A stretch of 64,000 nt of DNA from assembly GCA_029219165.1 (NCBI GenBank), contig JAQXSW010000016.1, positions 62,001 to 126,000 on the forward strand, in the 5' to 3' direction. Each line of letters opens with the position of its first letter. Positions within the stretch are counted from its first letter, which is position 1. Below are positions 10,093-20,430 of this stretch, piece by piece. The position numbers and the translations under genes are program-made. This DNA comes from Oscillospiraceae bacterium (GTDB lineage: Bacteria; Bacillota; Clostridia; Oscillospirales; Acutalibacteraceae). The notes under the pieces were generated by a model. The model searched no databases and was not told the DNA's origin. It was given only the letters and a program-made list of their open reading frames with translations.

Positions 10093-11592
10093 TTAGTCTT
10101 GAACGTTGCTCTTAAGAATAACATCATGAGATCCGCCTTCAACAATTGAAGTGGAAGAAACAACAGTTAGTTTTGCTTTTTCACGAAGTTCAGGAATTGT
10201 AAGAGCACCGCAGTTGCACATTGTTGAACGAACCTTAGCAAGTGTTGTATATACACCATCTTTAAGAGAACCGGCATAAGGAACGTATGAGTCTACGCCT
10301 TCCTCAAATGAGAGCTTGCCTGCACCACCAAGGTCATAACGCTGCCAGTTACGAGCGCGGTTAGAACCTTCACCCCAGTACTCTTTTACATAACGTCCGT
10401 TAATACGAACCTTTTGAGTTGGAGATTCATCAAAACGAGAGAAGTAACGTCCAAGCATAAGGAAGTCAGCACCCATTGCAAGAGCAAGTGTAATATGATG
10501 GTCATGAACAATACCACCGTCTGAGCAAACAGGAACATATACGCCTGTTTCTTCAAAATACTCGTCACGTGCTTTGCAAACATCAATAAGAGCAGTAGCT
10601 TGTCCACGGCCAATACCCTTTGTTTCACGAGTAATGCAGATTGAACCGCCACCAATACCAACTTTAATAAAGTCAGCACCACAGTCAGCAAGGAAACGGA
10701 AGCCTTCAGCGTCTACTACGTTACCGGCACCAACTTTAACTGAATCACCGTACTTTTCACGAATCCATGCAATTGTGTTTTTCTGCCATTCTGAATAGCC
10801 TTCAGATGAGTCAATACAGAGAACATCTGCACCAGCCTCTACAAGAGCAGGTACACGCTCAGCAAAGTCTCTTGTGTTAATACCGGCACCAACTACATAA
10901 GATTTATTTTCATCAAGGAGTTCAAGAACATTTTCCTTGTGTGAGTCATAGTCCTTTCTAAAAACGAGGTATGTAAGGTGGTCATTTTCATCAACGAGTG
11001 GGAGAGCATTGAGCTTGTTGTCCCAAATAATATCATTTGCTTCCTTAAGCGATGTAGTATCAGGAGCAGTTACAAGCTTTTCTCTTGGAGTCATAAATTC
11101 AGATACTTTTGTCTGTGGGTCCATTCTTGAAACTCTGTAGTCACGACTACCAACAATACCAAGAAGTTTACCGTTTGCTGTACCATCATCTGTTACAGCA
11201 ACTGTTGAGTGACCGGTCTTTGCTTTAAGTTCAAGTATGTCAGCAAGAGTTGCATCTGGAGTAATGTTTGAAGTAGAAGTAATGAAGCCCTTCTTGTAGT
11301 TCTTTACCCTGGCAACCATAGCTGCCTCATCCTCTATTGATTGAGAACCGTAAATAAAAGAAACGCCGCCTTCTTTTGCAAGAGCAATGGCCATTGTATC
11401 ATTAGAAACAGCCTGCATAATTGCACTGACCATAGGAATGTTCAAAGTAATTGCAGATTCTTCACCTTTTTTGAATTTTACAAGAGGTGTTTTAAGGTCA
11501 ACTTTCTGAGGAATACAGTCTGCAGAAGAGTAACCCGGTACAAGTAAATATTCGCCAAATGTGCGTGATGGTTCTTCAAAATAATAAGCCAT
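10093..11592 (-). CDS. guaB: inosine-5'-monophosphate dehydrogenase
   Basis: 499 aa; CBS domain pair, [12 protein letters not shown] catalytic Cys loop, [26 protein letters not shown]. Confidence 0.93.
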   Translation of the reverse strand: MAYYFEEPSRTFGEYLLVPGYSSADCIPQKVDLKTPLVKFKKGEESAITLNIPMVSAIMQAVSNDTMAIALAKEGGVSFIYGSQSIEDEAAMVARVKNYKKGFITSTSNITPDATLADILELKAKTGHSTVAVTDDGTANGKLLGIVGSRDYRVSRMDPQTKVSEFMTPREKLVTAPDTTSLKEANDIIWDNKLNALPLVDENDHLTYLVFRKDYDSHKENVLELLDENKSYVVGAGINTRDFAERVPALVEAGADVLCIDSSEGYSEWQKNTIAWIREKYGDSVKVGAGNVVDAEGFRFLADCGADFIKVGIGGGSICITRETKGIGRGQATALIDVCKARDEYFEETGVYVPVCSDGGIVHDHHITLALAMGADFLMLGRYFSRFDESPTQKVRINGRYVKEYWGEGSNRARNWQRYDLGGAGKLSFEEGVDSYVPYAGSLKDGVYTTLAKVRSTMCNCGALTIPELREKAKLTVVSSTSIVEGGSHDVILKSNVQD

Positions 11593-11704
11593 TTTTTAAT
11601 CTCCTTTTCACTCGTTTTATATTAAGTTAATTAAAGTTATTAGTAACATATTATAAATACATTTCAATAAATGTCAACACAGAAAACGTAATAAAATAAT
11701 AGAA

Positions 11705-11735
11705 AAGAGGGCAACTTTTTGTTACCCTCTTTTTT
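11705..11735. terminator. Rho-independent terminator
   Basis: AGAGGGCAAC-TTTTT-GTTACCCTCTTTTTT. Confidence 0.7.
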
Positions 11736-11741
11736 GCATAA

Positions 11742-12209
11742 TTATTTTGCTGCAGTCTTCTTGGTTGTTGTCTTTTTAGCAGCAGTTTTTTTAGCAGCAG
11801 GCTTCTTTTCAGTAGCCTTCTTTGTAGCTGTCTTTGTAGATGTTTTTGTAGATGTCTTTTTTGCAGCAGGTTTCTTTTCAGTTGACTTCTTGGCAAGATT
11901 TGCAATAGCCTGAGCATGATCAAAGTTGCCTTCAAGAATAAGGAGACCACGGAAGTATGCATCAGTAGCGTCAAGCTTACCTTGGAGAATTTTAATGAAA
12001 TCCTTTGAATTAACTGTGATCATTACTGTGTGATCATAATAGTCATATGGCTCAACTTTAAAGTCTCCGCCAATGTTTGAAATGTAGAAAATACCGCCAC
12101 AATCTTCATCTGTAAGATTTACTTGCATTGCAAAGTCGTGTGGAAGGGAAGAAGTGTCAAGTTTTAATGCCTTCTTTTTAATTGCTTCAAATTGTTCCAT
12201 ATAAGTCAT
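11742..12209 (-). CDS. SCP-2 sterol-transfer-like domain protein with Lys/Ala-rich histone-H1-like C-terminal tail
   Basis: N-terminal about 105 aa SCP2-like (GIFYISNIGGDFKVEPYDYYDHTVMITVNSKDFIKILQGKLDATDAYFRGLLILEGNFDHAQAI), then KKPAAKKTSTKTSTK...KKPAAKKTAAKKTTTKKTAAK. Confidence 0.8.
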   Translation of the reverse strand: MTYMEQFEAIKKKALKLDTSSLPHDFAMQVNLTDEDCGGIFYISNIGGDFKVEPYDYYDHTVMITVNSKDFIKILQGKLDATDAYFRGLLILEGNFDHAQAIANLAKKSTEKKPAAKKTSTKTSTKTATKKATEKKPAAKKTAAKKTTTKKTAAK

Positions 12210-12238
12210 AATTTTTTCCTCCTAAACAATTAAAGAAA

Positions 12239-14068
12239 TTATTTTGCAGCGGCAGTTGTAGCAGCTGTTGTTGTAGCATTTGTTGTGGATTTTGTTGTTG
12301 TGGAAGCAGTCATGTTTTTAATAACTCTTTCCGCATAATCTTCAACAGTATTTCTTACACGCTTACTAAAGAAACTTGAAACTGAAACAGTTGCAACGTC
12401 ATCTGATGTAACCTTGTCATAGTATTCGTTGAAGTTTGTTTCTGTAAGAGTTTCTTTAATTTCTGCTTGCCATGATGTTGTATCAGATATAGCCGACATG
12501 TACATAATGTGATATCCATATTCGGTTTCAATTATGCCGTAGTCTCCAACTTTTCTGCCATCAGCAAAGCACCAGTCAAGGAACGGTTTTACATAGCTTG
12601 AAGTCTTTGTAATGTCCTCATAAAGACCGCCGTTGTCTGATGAACCCGGGTCATCACTCTTTGTGTTTGCAAGCTCAATGAAAGCGTCTTCCTTAGCGCC
12701 ATCCTTAACCCAAGCAGCAAGTGTGTCTTCAGCAAGTTTTTTAGCCTCTTCAAGTGTACGGATTTTTTCAGTCTTCTGATTTCCGTCATCATCTGTTGTA
12801 GTTTTTTCTGTTGCAAAGAGAATGTGACGAACACTTACAGGCTGTTTTGTGTCATCCCTTGCAGGGAGGGAAGTAATTAAGAGAATATTGTATGATACGG
12901 CACCACTGTCAGTTGTTATTGAAACAACAGTCTTGTCACCAACAGAGCGGTCTTTTGCATAAGCCCATTTAACAGCATCTTCATTGAAATACTGTTCAAG
13001 TGTTGAAGCGTTTGCATCTTTAAGACTTGAATATGTGTCGTTATCCTTGTAGTAAGAAACCTTATCCTTGTCGGCGTATTGAGCAGTTAACTCAGTGAAG
13101 TTAGAAACTGTTGCCTTTGAAAGGAAATCGTCGGCCTTAACTTTGTTTGCTTCGTTATTCTTCTTTGTTTGTTCTTTAAGTTCTTCATCTGTATATTTAG
13201 TTTCATCTGTGTTTGTTGCAGCAGTTGTAGAAATAGTGAAATAACGAAGAGAAACATTGTTGTATTCGTTAGGATTTTTGTTGTATGCATCAGTAATCTG
13301 ATCATTTGTAATGGCATCAGAAATATCTGTTTGCTTTTGCTCAAGGTATTCTGTATATGTTTGTTGCTTTATGAGAATTGAGCGGAGGAGCGATTCATTC
13401 ATTCCGCGACCATAGTTTTCCTTAAGGAAAGCATTAAGAGAGTAGTTGTTATCTGCTGCTTCTTTACGAAGACTTTCAATGTATTCATTAATTTCAGTCT
13501 TTCCGTCTTCAGAAAGTTTGAAACCGGCTTTTTCAGCCTCTTTATTGATAAGTGAAATTTCCTTACAAGCGTTTATTGATGTTTCTTCAATAAAGTCAGC
13601 CCAAGTAGGATTTTCACCGTATTTCTTTGTGAAAGCTTCTTTATCTTCTTCTGATGGAGTGTATGCCTGATTTGCAGGAGTTTTTGTATAGTCAAATCCT
13701 GTCATCATTACACCAACGCCTTCACCATAGTAAGCACTGTAGTACTGTTCATACTGGTAAGCTGTCTGCATGTAGTTGTTGTATACTTGCATGTAGTAGT
13801 ACTGGTATTCAGCCTGTGAAATATCTGAACCATTGCTAATTTTAACAGTCTTGAATGTTCTTTGAGGAACACCAAAGAAGAAACAAAGTCCAATTGCAAG
13901 TGCAAGTACAACTACAACAATTGGAATTATTATTTTGAGTTTTTTCTTGGTAGGAGATTGGTTTTCTTTTTTCTCCTTTTTCTTTTCTTGATTTTGGCTT
14001 GTCTTTTCCATTCGAGCCTTTCGCTCTTCACGGGCAATTTCAGCCGCAGTCTTTTTTTCGTTTTCCAT
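12239..14068 (-). CDS. membrane-anchored parvulin-type peptidylprolyl isomerase (PpiC/PrsA-like)
   Basis: N-terminal TM after a charged cytoplasmic segment; parvulin core (VSVRHILFATE ... DAFIELANTKSDDPGSSDNGGLYEDI ... GDYGIIETEYGYHIMYM). Confidence 0.88.
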   Translation of the reverse strand: MENEKKTAAEIAREERKARMEKTSQNQEKKKEKKENQSPTKKKLKIIIPIVVVVLALAIGLCFFFGVPQRTFKTVKISNGSDISQAEYQYYYMQVYNNYMQTAYQYEQYYSAYYGEGVGVMMTGFDYTKTPANQAYTPSEEDKEAFTKKYGENPTWADFIEETSINACKEISLINKEAEKAGFKLSEDGKTEINEYIESLRKEAADNNYSLNAFLKENYGRGMNESLLRSILIKQQTYTEYLEQKQTDISDAITNDQITDAYNKNPNEYNNVSLRYFTISTTAATNTDETKYTDEELKEQTKKNNEANKVKADDFLSKATVSNFTELTAQYADKDKVSYYKDNDTYSSLKDANASTLEQYFNEDAVKWAYAKDRSVGDKTVVSITTDSGAVSYNILLITSLPARDDTKQPVSVRHILFATEKTTTDDDGNQKTEKIRTLEEAKKLAEDTLAAWVKDGAKEDAFIELANTKSDDPGSSDNGGLYEDITKTSSYVKPFLDWCFADGRKVGDYGIIETEYGYHIMYMSAISDTTSWQAEIKETLTETNFNEYYDKVTSDDVATVSVSSFFSKRVRNTVEDYAERVIKNMTASTTTKSTTNATTTAATTAAAK

Positions 14069-14098
14069 TGGATTTAGGTCCTCCTAAAATATATATAA

Positions 14099-14536
14099 TT
14101 ATTGTTCTTTGACAATAAGTTTTACGCCGTCAATTCTTACAACTTTAACTTTTTTGTCTGCCTCAATAGGACATTCTTCATTGGTTTCTGCACGAGCTGT
14201 CCAAACAGTGCCGTGAACAGTAACTGCCCCTGTTGCTTTAATGTTATCAATTTCTTCTGTAACAATTGCTGTTTTACCAATAAGTGAGTCAGCGTTTGTT
14301 GCAACAGGACTTGTTTTTGTGACCTTTTTTACAAAAGGTCTTGTAGCAACTAATGCAATTGCGGTAACTACAATGAATGTTATTATTTCAACGGTAAAGT
14401 TTGCACTGTCAGTTATAAGACTTGCCACTCCGGCACCTATGCATCCAATGGCAAACCAAATTGAAACAAGTTGAGCTGTGGAAAGTTCAACAAAAACAAA
14501 AGCAATTGTTAAAATTAGCCAAATAATCCAATGCAT
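14099..14536 (-). CDS. NfeD family membrane protein
   Basis: N-terminal TMs followed by OB-fold-like domain (LIGKTAIVTEEIDNIKATGAVTVHGTVWTARA). Confidence 0.85.
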   Translation of the reverse strand: MHWIIWLILTIAFVFVELSTAQLVSIWFAIGCIGAGVASLITDSANFTVEIITFIVVTAIALVATRPFVKKVTKTSPVATNADSLIGKTAIVTEEIDNIKATGAVTVHGTVWTARAETNEECPIEADKKVKVVRIDGVKLIVKEQ

Positions 14537-14621
14537 AAATATGCCTCCAATTAAAATAACGCTTAATAAATAATAACATTATTACATCAATAATACAACG
14601 AAAAAAAGACTTAAATATTTT

Positions 14622-15143
14622 TTATTTTTGTTTTTTGTTATTTGTTTTTTGTACAATTCTTGCAACTGAAGATTCAAAATTACCCATGGTTACTTCACGT
14701 TGGTCAGGTTTCTTTAGGGCACTTATTGTGCCATCGGTTTCTGTAACAGCATATTCGACTTCATTAATGTCGAATATGTCTTTTTTTCTAAGTTCTTCCA
14801 TTACGTCGTCCATGGAGTATCTAAGACGTTTTAAGGCGGCTTTATCAAGCTGACCATTGGAAATAATAATGGTTGGCTTACCTTGTAAGAGATAACGTAT
14901 TTTCTTGTTTTTTATGTTTAAGAATGAAATTATAACTTCCAATAAAACAAGAACTAGAAGTGGAACTATAATACTCCTAATACTTCTGTCATCACTTTGT
15001 ATTGGAACAGCAGCGACTTCAGAAATTAAAAGAGTAATTACAAGTTCCGAAGTTTGAAGCTCACCAATTTGCCTTTTGCCCATTAATCTAATACAGGCAA
15101 TAACAAGAAAATATAAAATAATTGTTTTTCCAAGAACATTCAT
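14622..15143 (-). CDS. DUF421 (YetF-like) membrane protein
   Basis: IACIRLMGKRQIGELQTSELVITLLISEVAAVP is the DUF421 signature; C-terminal KPTIIISNGQLDKAALKRLRYSMDDVMEELRKK. Confidence 0.88.
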   Translation of the reverse strand: MNVLGKTIILYFLVIACIRLMGKRQIGELQTSELVITLLISEVAAVPIQSDDRSIRSIIVPLLVLVLLEVIISFLNIKNKKIRYLLQGKPTIIISNGQLDKAALKRLRYSMDDVMEELRKKDIFDINEVEYAVTETDGTISALKKPDQREVTMGNFESSVARIVQKTNNKKQK

Positions 15144-15279
15144 AATGATACCTCCAAATAATAGTTGATAATCCTTAAATATTTCTTAATGCAGTTATAT
15201 TTTTTCAAGTTTGAGCTTAAAAATACCAATACTGCATAAACAATGCGAAAAGAGGCAATATTAAGATGGAGGTGGGATT

Positions 15280-16737
15280 GTGAAATACGTAAGTGTACCG
15301 GAAAAGCGGGAGGATGTTTTTATAGACGGCAATCTTTCCCTGACAAAATCGGTTATTGAAAACTGGACCGGGAAGAGTGCAGACGTTATAGTTAAGGATT
15401 TAATTGCGGGAAAGATTAAAGGATTGTCTCTGTCGTTTGACGGCATGTACGACCAGCTTTTGGTTGCGGAGGCAATCCTTGAGCCGCTTAAACGTAATCC
15501 TCCTATATCCAATAATTATGAGGAAGTTTTAAAGCGCGTAGTTACCCAAGTTGACTCAAAGGAAATAAAGACAATAAACGAAGCCATTGATGATGCAATG
15601 GCCGGATTTTTTGTTATCTTCTTTGAAGGACAAAATACAGCGCTTTCATTTTCTGTTCAAGGATTTTCACAGAGAAGCGTTGAGGAGCCGGAAAGTGAGA
15701 CCCAGGAAAGAGGAAGTAAAGAGGGATTTACAGAGAATTTTAAAGTTAACATGACTCTTATAAGAAGGCGTCTCAGAAGCCCTGATCTTCGTTTTGAAAT
15801 ACTTACAACCGGTGTTACCGGAAACAATAGGGTTTGTATTTGTTCACTTAATGAAAGAGTGGATCCGAGTATCTTAGAAGAAGTGAAGAATCGTATTGAA
15901 AATGCAGAGTTTGATACAGTCTTATCAACCGGATATTTACAGCCGTTTTTGGATACAAAATATCCGTCTTTTTTTTCAGGGGTAGGTCTTACAGAAAGAC
16001 CGGATACATTGGTGGCAAAACTTTGTGAGGGAAAAGTTGGAATAATACTTGATGGAACGCCCTATGTGATTTATGTTCCACACACCTTTGCAGAAAATCT
16101 CCATTCATTTGACGATTACGCAGAAAGACCTTTTTTTGCAGCATTTATTCGTCTTTTAAAACTTACATCATTTCTTATAAGCATCCTTCTTCCGGGAATG
16201 TATGTGGCTCTTGCAATATTTCATCAGGAACTTTTTCCGGGAGATATTCTTTTCAGTATTTTAAGTCAGGAACTTAAAACTCCATTTCCGGTAATGATAG
16301 AAGCACTTATAATTCATGTCATTTTTGAAGTAATGCGTGAGGCAGGCCTTAGAATGCCTAAAGCAGTTGGACATGCAGTTTCAATAGTCGGAGCATTGGT
16401 AATAGGCGAAGCTGCCGTAACGGCAGGTCTTATTGCGGCACCAATGCTCATAGTGGTAGCCCTTACAGCCATAAGTTCATTCGTAATACCTCAAATTTAC
16501 GGGCCAATAGCAGTTCTGCGCTTGGCCTTCATAATAATAGGCGGAACACTTGGCTTTTACGGCATAATTTTAGGACTCATTGCCCTTGTCATTAACATGA
16601 CGGCAATAAGTCCGTACGGTGTGCCGTATACAGAGCCTGTTGCGCCACTGCGCCTTGAGGCATTCAGAGATTTTATATGGCGACAGGGCTGGGAAAAAAT
16701 GAGTAAGAAAATTGAAGTTGACAAAATGCGGAGGTAA
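15280..16737 (+). CDS. gerAA: spore germination receptor subunit A (GerA family)
   Basis: 485 aa GerA-type protein: VEEPESETQERGSKEGFTENFKVNMTLIRRRLRSPDL, and RMPKAVGHAVSIVGALVIGEAAVTAGLIAAPMLIVVALTAISSF. Confidence 0.93.
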   Translation: MKYVSVPEKREDVFIDGNLSLTKSVIENWTGKSADVIVKDLIAGKIKGLSLSFDGMYDQLLVAEAILEPLKRNPPISNNYEEVLKRVVTQVDSKEIKTINEAIDDAMAGFFVIFFEGQNTALSFSVQGFSQRSVEEPESETQERGSKEGFTENFKVNMTLIRRRLRSPDLRFEILTTGVTGNNRVCICSLNERVDPSILEEVKNRIENAEFDTVLSTGYLQPFLDTKYPSFFSGVGLTERPDTLVAKLCEGKVGIILDGTPYVIYVPHTFAENLHSFDDYAERPFFAAFIRLLKLTSFLISILLPGMYVALAIFHQELFPGDILFSILSQELKTPFPVMIEALIIHVIFEVMREAGLRMPKAVGHAVSIVGALVIGEAAVTAGLIAAPMLIVVALTAISSFVIPQIYGPIAVLRLAFIIIGGTLGFYGIILGLIALVINMTAISPYGVPYTEPVAPLRLEAFRDFIWRQGWEKMSKKIEVDKMRR

Positions 16738-16742
16738 GTGTT

Positions 16743-17834
16743 ATGACTCGAATACAATTGTTCACCGTAATGTTTTTAAGCAGAGTCTTTATAACACTTC
16801 TCTATATGCCCAAAAGTACAAATTCTCTCCGTGGCGGAGATATTATATTTGAAATAATATTAGCGGCCGTTGTACTTTCTGTTGTAGCAATTCCAATAAA
16901 TAAATATTTAAATGACGAATCAAAAAAAGGGCTGCTTTTTGAATTGCAGAAAAAAGGAAGACCACTTCAAATTGTAATATCATTAATCATTATTGCCGGA
17001 ATGCTCATTTACTCACTCTTGAGTATAACTAGGTTTAATATTTTTGCTACAACAGTAGTTTTCCCGGCATCTGACCTTAGGGTCTTTTTGCTGATTATGG
17101 TTTTATGCTCATTCTACTGCATTTTTATGGGGTTAGGTGTTCTTGGGAGAACAGCGGAAATATTTTTTCCATTCATTGCATTTAGCGTGATTTTTGTACT
17201 TGTTTCAACTGTAGGTAGATTTGAATTCACAAATTTTACGCCGGCATTATATGATGGAATTAAGGAACCTCTTGAACACGGACTTATAACAGTTTCTTCT
17301 ACGGTTGAACTCTTTTACCCTGTTTTCTATAAAGACAGAATAAAGGGCGGAACAAAGAATTTTATTTATCCGTGGCTTCTTACAACAATGGGATTTCTTC
17401 TTGCTATGGTAATTTGGGAAGGGGGAGTTCTTGGAGATTATGCCAATACACAACTTTTCCCGTTCTTTTCTTTAACATCCCTTTCAACCTTGGGCTTTAT
17501 TGAAAGGTTGGACGCATTTATTACTTCGTCATGGCTGGTTTGTATTTTTATTAGGGTGGCAATATTTATTTCTATATCTAGGGATTCTTTAAAAGCGGTA
17601 TTTCCAAAAATAAGCGAAAAAAATGCCACTATAGTTATGGCTTTAACAGTTGGTCTGTTAGTTCTTTTAATGAGGGAAAACTATTCTTCAAGGCTACTTC
17701 TTGAAAAAATATATCTTGCTTTATCAACGTTTGGAGTTATTGTTGTAATAATTCCAATCATCACATTAATGAGGAACAAAAATGAAAAAGATAATATCAA
17801 TAGTTCTAATATTCTCGCTTCTAATAATGTCTAG
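16743..17834 (+). CDS. gerAB: spore germination receptor subunit B (endospore germination permease)
   Basis: 363 aa, 10-TM GerAB-like, located between GerAA and GerAC. Confidence 0.85.
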   Translation: MTRIQLFTVMFLSRVFITLLYMPKSTNSLRGGDIIFEIILAAVVLSVVAIPINKYLNDESKKGLLFELQKKGRPLQIVISLIIIAGMLIYSLLSITRFNIFATTVVFPASDLRVFLLIMVLCSFYCIFMGLGVLGRTAEIFFPFIAFSVIFVLVSTVGRFEFTNFTPALYDGIKEPLEHGLITVSSTVELFYPVFYKDRIKGGTKNFIYPWLLTTMGFLLAMVIWEGGVLGDYANTQLFPFFSLTSLSTLGFIERLDAFITSSWLVCIFIRVAIFISISRDSLKAVFPKISEKNATIVMALTVGLLVLLMRENYSSRLLLEKIYLALSTFGVIVVIIPIITLMRNKNEKDNINSSNILASNNV

Positions 17835-18927
17835 TATTTATGTAACTGCCGAGCAGCAAATAAAAAATATTGTAGTAGTTTCCGGCATTGGAATTGACTA
17901 TGACAAGAAAACGGATTCATATATTTTAACTGTTGAAGTTTTAAATATTAACCAGATTACAGGAGAAAATCCTGAGCCGGGAAATCTTACGAAAACAATG
18001 CAATATAAGGGTAAAACCGTTTCATCGGCGGCAGAAAAAATGGCTATTGAACTTGGTAAAACAGTTGTTTATTCTCAAAAGAAAGCAATAATTCTCGGAA
18101 AGAGTGTCTTTGAAAAAGGGTATATGAACGTAGTAGATTTTTTCATAAGAGATTATAAAACTCGCTCGGGTGTTCTTGCGGCTGTTGCAAAAGATTGTAC
18201 TGCTGAAGAAATAATTAAAGTAAATGAAGGAAATGCCCCGTTTCCGTCACAGGAACTTCAAATTATATTAAAATCAGGAAAAGACAACGGATATACAACT
18301 GAAATGGATATGGCACAGCTTACAAACATGTACTTGGACAAATGCTCTGCGGCTTATATTCCAACTCTTTCAATTAAGACACAAGGTGAGGATAAATACA
18401 CCTATTTGACAGGTTTTGCGGTCATTAATAATGATAATTATGTCGGAGACCTAAATTTGACAGAAGGTAGAGGTCTTTTATTTGTAAATGACAAATTTGA
18501 CCGTGGGACTCTAAGTATTGAAAATGAACAATTAGGTATTTTAACTTTCAAAATTGTTCAAAGCACTACTGATGTGTCAGCTTATATTTCAAAAGAGACA
18601 AAAGAGCCAAAATTTGATATAAAAGTTAAACTTACAGCTGACCTTGTAGAGCAGGAAGACGCAAATAAATTGGGCTTTACAAAAGAACGGGTTAAAAAGC
18701 TTGAGGAGGTTGGATCGCTGAGTGTTAAAAATACTATTAATAAAACAATTTCTAAATGTTTGACTGAGTATGAAAGTGATGTATTCAGTCTTGGTAGAAG
18801 GATATATATTAAATATCCAAAATACTTTAAAGAACATGAGGATTATTTCCCGGGAAAAATCAGCCCTGAAAATGTGAATGTAGAGGTGGATTTTAATTTG
18901 AGAAGAGTTGGACAGGGAAACATTTAA
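17782..18927 (+). CDS. gerAC: spore germination receptor subunit C, Ger(x)C family
   Basis: IKNIVVVSGIGIDYDKKTDSYILTVEVLN..., TRSGVLAAVAKDCTAEEII; start overlaps gerAB by 53 nt. Confidence 0.9.
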   Translation: MKKIISIVLIFSLLIMSSIYVTAEQQIKNIVVVSGIGIDYDKKTDSYILTVEVLNINQITGENPEPGNLTKTMQYKGKTVSSAAEKMAIELGKTVVYSQKKAIILGKSVFEKGYMNVVDFFIRDYKTRSGVLAAVAKDCTAEEIIKVNEGNAPFPSQELQIILKSGKDNGYTTEMDMAQLTNMYLDKCSAAYIPTLSIKTQGEDKYTYLTGFAVINNDNYVGDLNLTEGRGLLFVNDKFDRGTLSIENEQLGILTFKIVQSTTDVSAYISKETKEPKFDIKVKLTADLVEQEDANKLGFTKERVKKLEEVGSLSVKNTINKTISKCLTEYESDVFSLGRRIYIKYPKYFKEHEDYFPGKISPENVNVEVDFNLRRVGQGNI

Positions 18928-19019
18928 TTTGGAAATGCAAGTTTTATGAAATAAAGTTGCATTTTCTGTCTATTTATATTATATTATTAGACAATATTAT
19001 TTTAGGAGTAAGATATCAA

Positions 19020-20291
19020 ATGAAATATTCAGAAATGAGTAAGAAAGAGCTTCTCTATGAACAGGAGAAAGTTCTTCATCAATATAATCAGTTCAAGGCT
19101 CGTGGCCTTAATCTGGATATGTCCAGAGGAAAGCCTTCAAGCGGACAGATTGAGGAGGCTATTGGTCTTCTTGATGTAATTAACTCAAAAAGTGGATATA
19201 AATCAAAAGATGGAATTAACTGCCTTAATTATGGCTGTCCTGATGGCCTTCCGGAATGCAAAAAACTCTTTGGTGAAATTCTTGGCGTGCAGTCTGATAA
19301 AATATTTGTTGGTGGTAATTCCAGTCTTAATATGATGTTTGATTACATTATGCAGTGCTACACAATGGGAGCATCAGAAAAAAATGAGCCTTGGATAAAG
19401 CAGGGAAATATTAAATTCCTTTGTCCGGTTCCCGGATATGACAGACACTTCACAATTTGTGAATATTTGGGAATTGAAATGGTAAATGTTCCAATGACTG
19501 CAACAGGCCCTGATATGGATATTGTGGAAACTCTTGTTAAAGACCCATTGGTAAAAGGCATGTTTTGTGTTCCTAAGTATTCAAACCCTACAGGGGTTAC
19601 ATATTCAGATGAAACAGTAAGAAGACTTGCAAAAATGGAGGCGGCTTCCGACTTCCGTATCATTTGGGACAACGCATATTGTATTCATGATCTATTTGGA
19701 AAAGAGGATAAGCTTCTTGACATGCTTTCTGAATGTGAAAAGGCCGGAAATCCAAGTAGAGCGGTTGAATTTGCTTCAACGTCCAAGGTTTCATTCTCCG
19801 GTGCAGGTGTTGCTGTGCTTGCTGCAAATGAAGAAAACCTTGCATATATTAAAAAACGTTATTCGTTCCAAACTATTGGTTTTGATAAAATTAACCAACT
19901 TCGTCATGTTGAATATTTCAAAAATCTTGCAGGTGTAAAGCGTCATATGAAGAGCCTTTCGGAAATTATTTCACCAAGATTTGAAGCAGTCCTTTCTGCT
20001 CTTGAAAAGGAACTTGCTCCACTTGATATTGCAGAGTGGACTAAACCAAATGGTGGTTATTTTATTAGTCTTGACGTTATGCCGGGTACTGCACAAAGAG
20101 TATATGAACTTTGTAAAGAGGGCGGAGTAAAGCTTACAAATTGTGGGGCAACCTTCCCATACGGAAAGGATCCGGAGGATAAAAATATTCGTATAGCTCC
20201 GACTTTTCCAACAGTTGAGGAACTTGCTGATGCAACAGATCTTCTTATTATCTGTGTTAAACTTGCTGCAATTGAAAAGCTTTTGAAATAA
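19020..20291 (+). CDS. class I/II PLP-dependent aminotransferase (aspartate aminotransferase-like)
   Basis: LNLDMSRGKPSSGQIE..., CLNYGCPDGLPECKKLFGEILG, VPKYSNPTGVTYSDETVRRLA, STSKVSFSGAGVAV. Start moved to ATG at 19020 behind AGGAG. Confidence 0.88.
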   Translation: MKYSEMSKKELLYEQEKVLHQYNQFKARGLNLDMSRGKPSSGQIEEAIGLLDVINSKSGYKSKDGINCLNYGCPDGLPECKKLFGEILGVQSDKIFVGGNSSLNMMFDYIMQCYTMGASEKNEPWIKQGNIKFLCPVPGYDRHFTICEYLGIEMVNVPMTATGPDMDIVETLVKDPLVKGMFCVPKYSNPTGVTYSDETVRRLAKMEAASDFRIIWDNAYCIHDLFGKEDKLLDMLSECEKAGNPSRAVEFASTSKVSFSGAGVAVLAANEENLAYIKKRYSFQTIGFDKINQLRHVEYFKNLAGVKRHMKSLSEIISPRFEAVLSALEKELAPLDIAEWTKPNGGYFISLDVMPGTAQRVYELCKEGGVKLTNCGATFPYGKDPEDKNIRIAPTFPTVEELADATDLLIICVKLAAIEKLLK

Positions 20292-20318
20292 TTGTTTCTG
20301 AATAATTAAAATTTTATA

Positions 20319-20366
20319 ACAATGTCGGTAATGAGAGTTTAACTTATTGCCGACATTGTTTTTTTA
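20319..20366 (+). terminator. Rho-independent terminator
   Basis: AACAATGTCGGTAAT...ATTGCCGACATTGTTTTTTT. Confidence 0.75.
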
Positions 20367-20430
20367 TGATAAAATTCATGTCAGTATTTGTATTATTATG
20401 TAATTAATTGTTACAAGAGAGGTCTTTTAT

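Noticed and set aside
11719-11913. Repetitive FFAAVFLVVVFLAAVFLA ORF
   Set aside because: Antisense translation of the Lys/Ala-rich tail of the SCP2-like gene.
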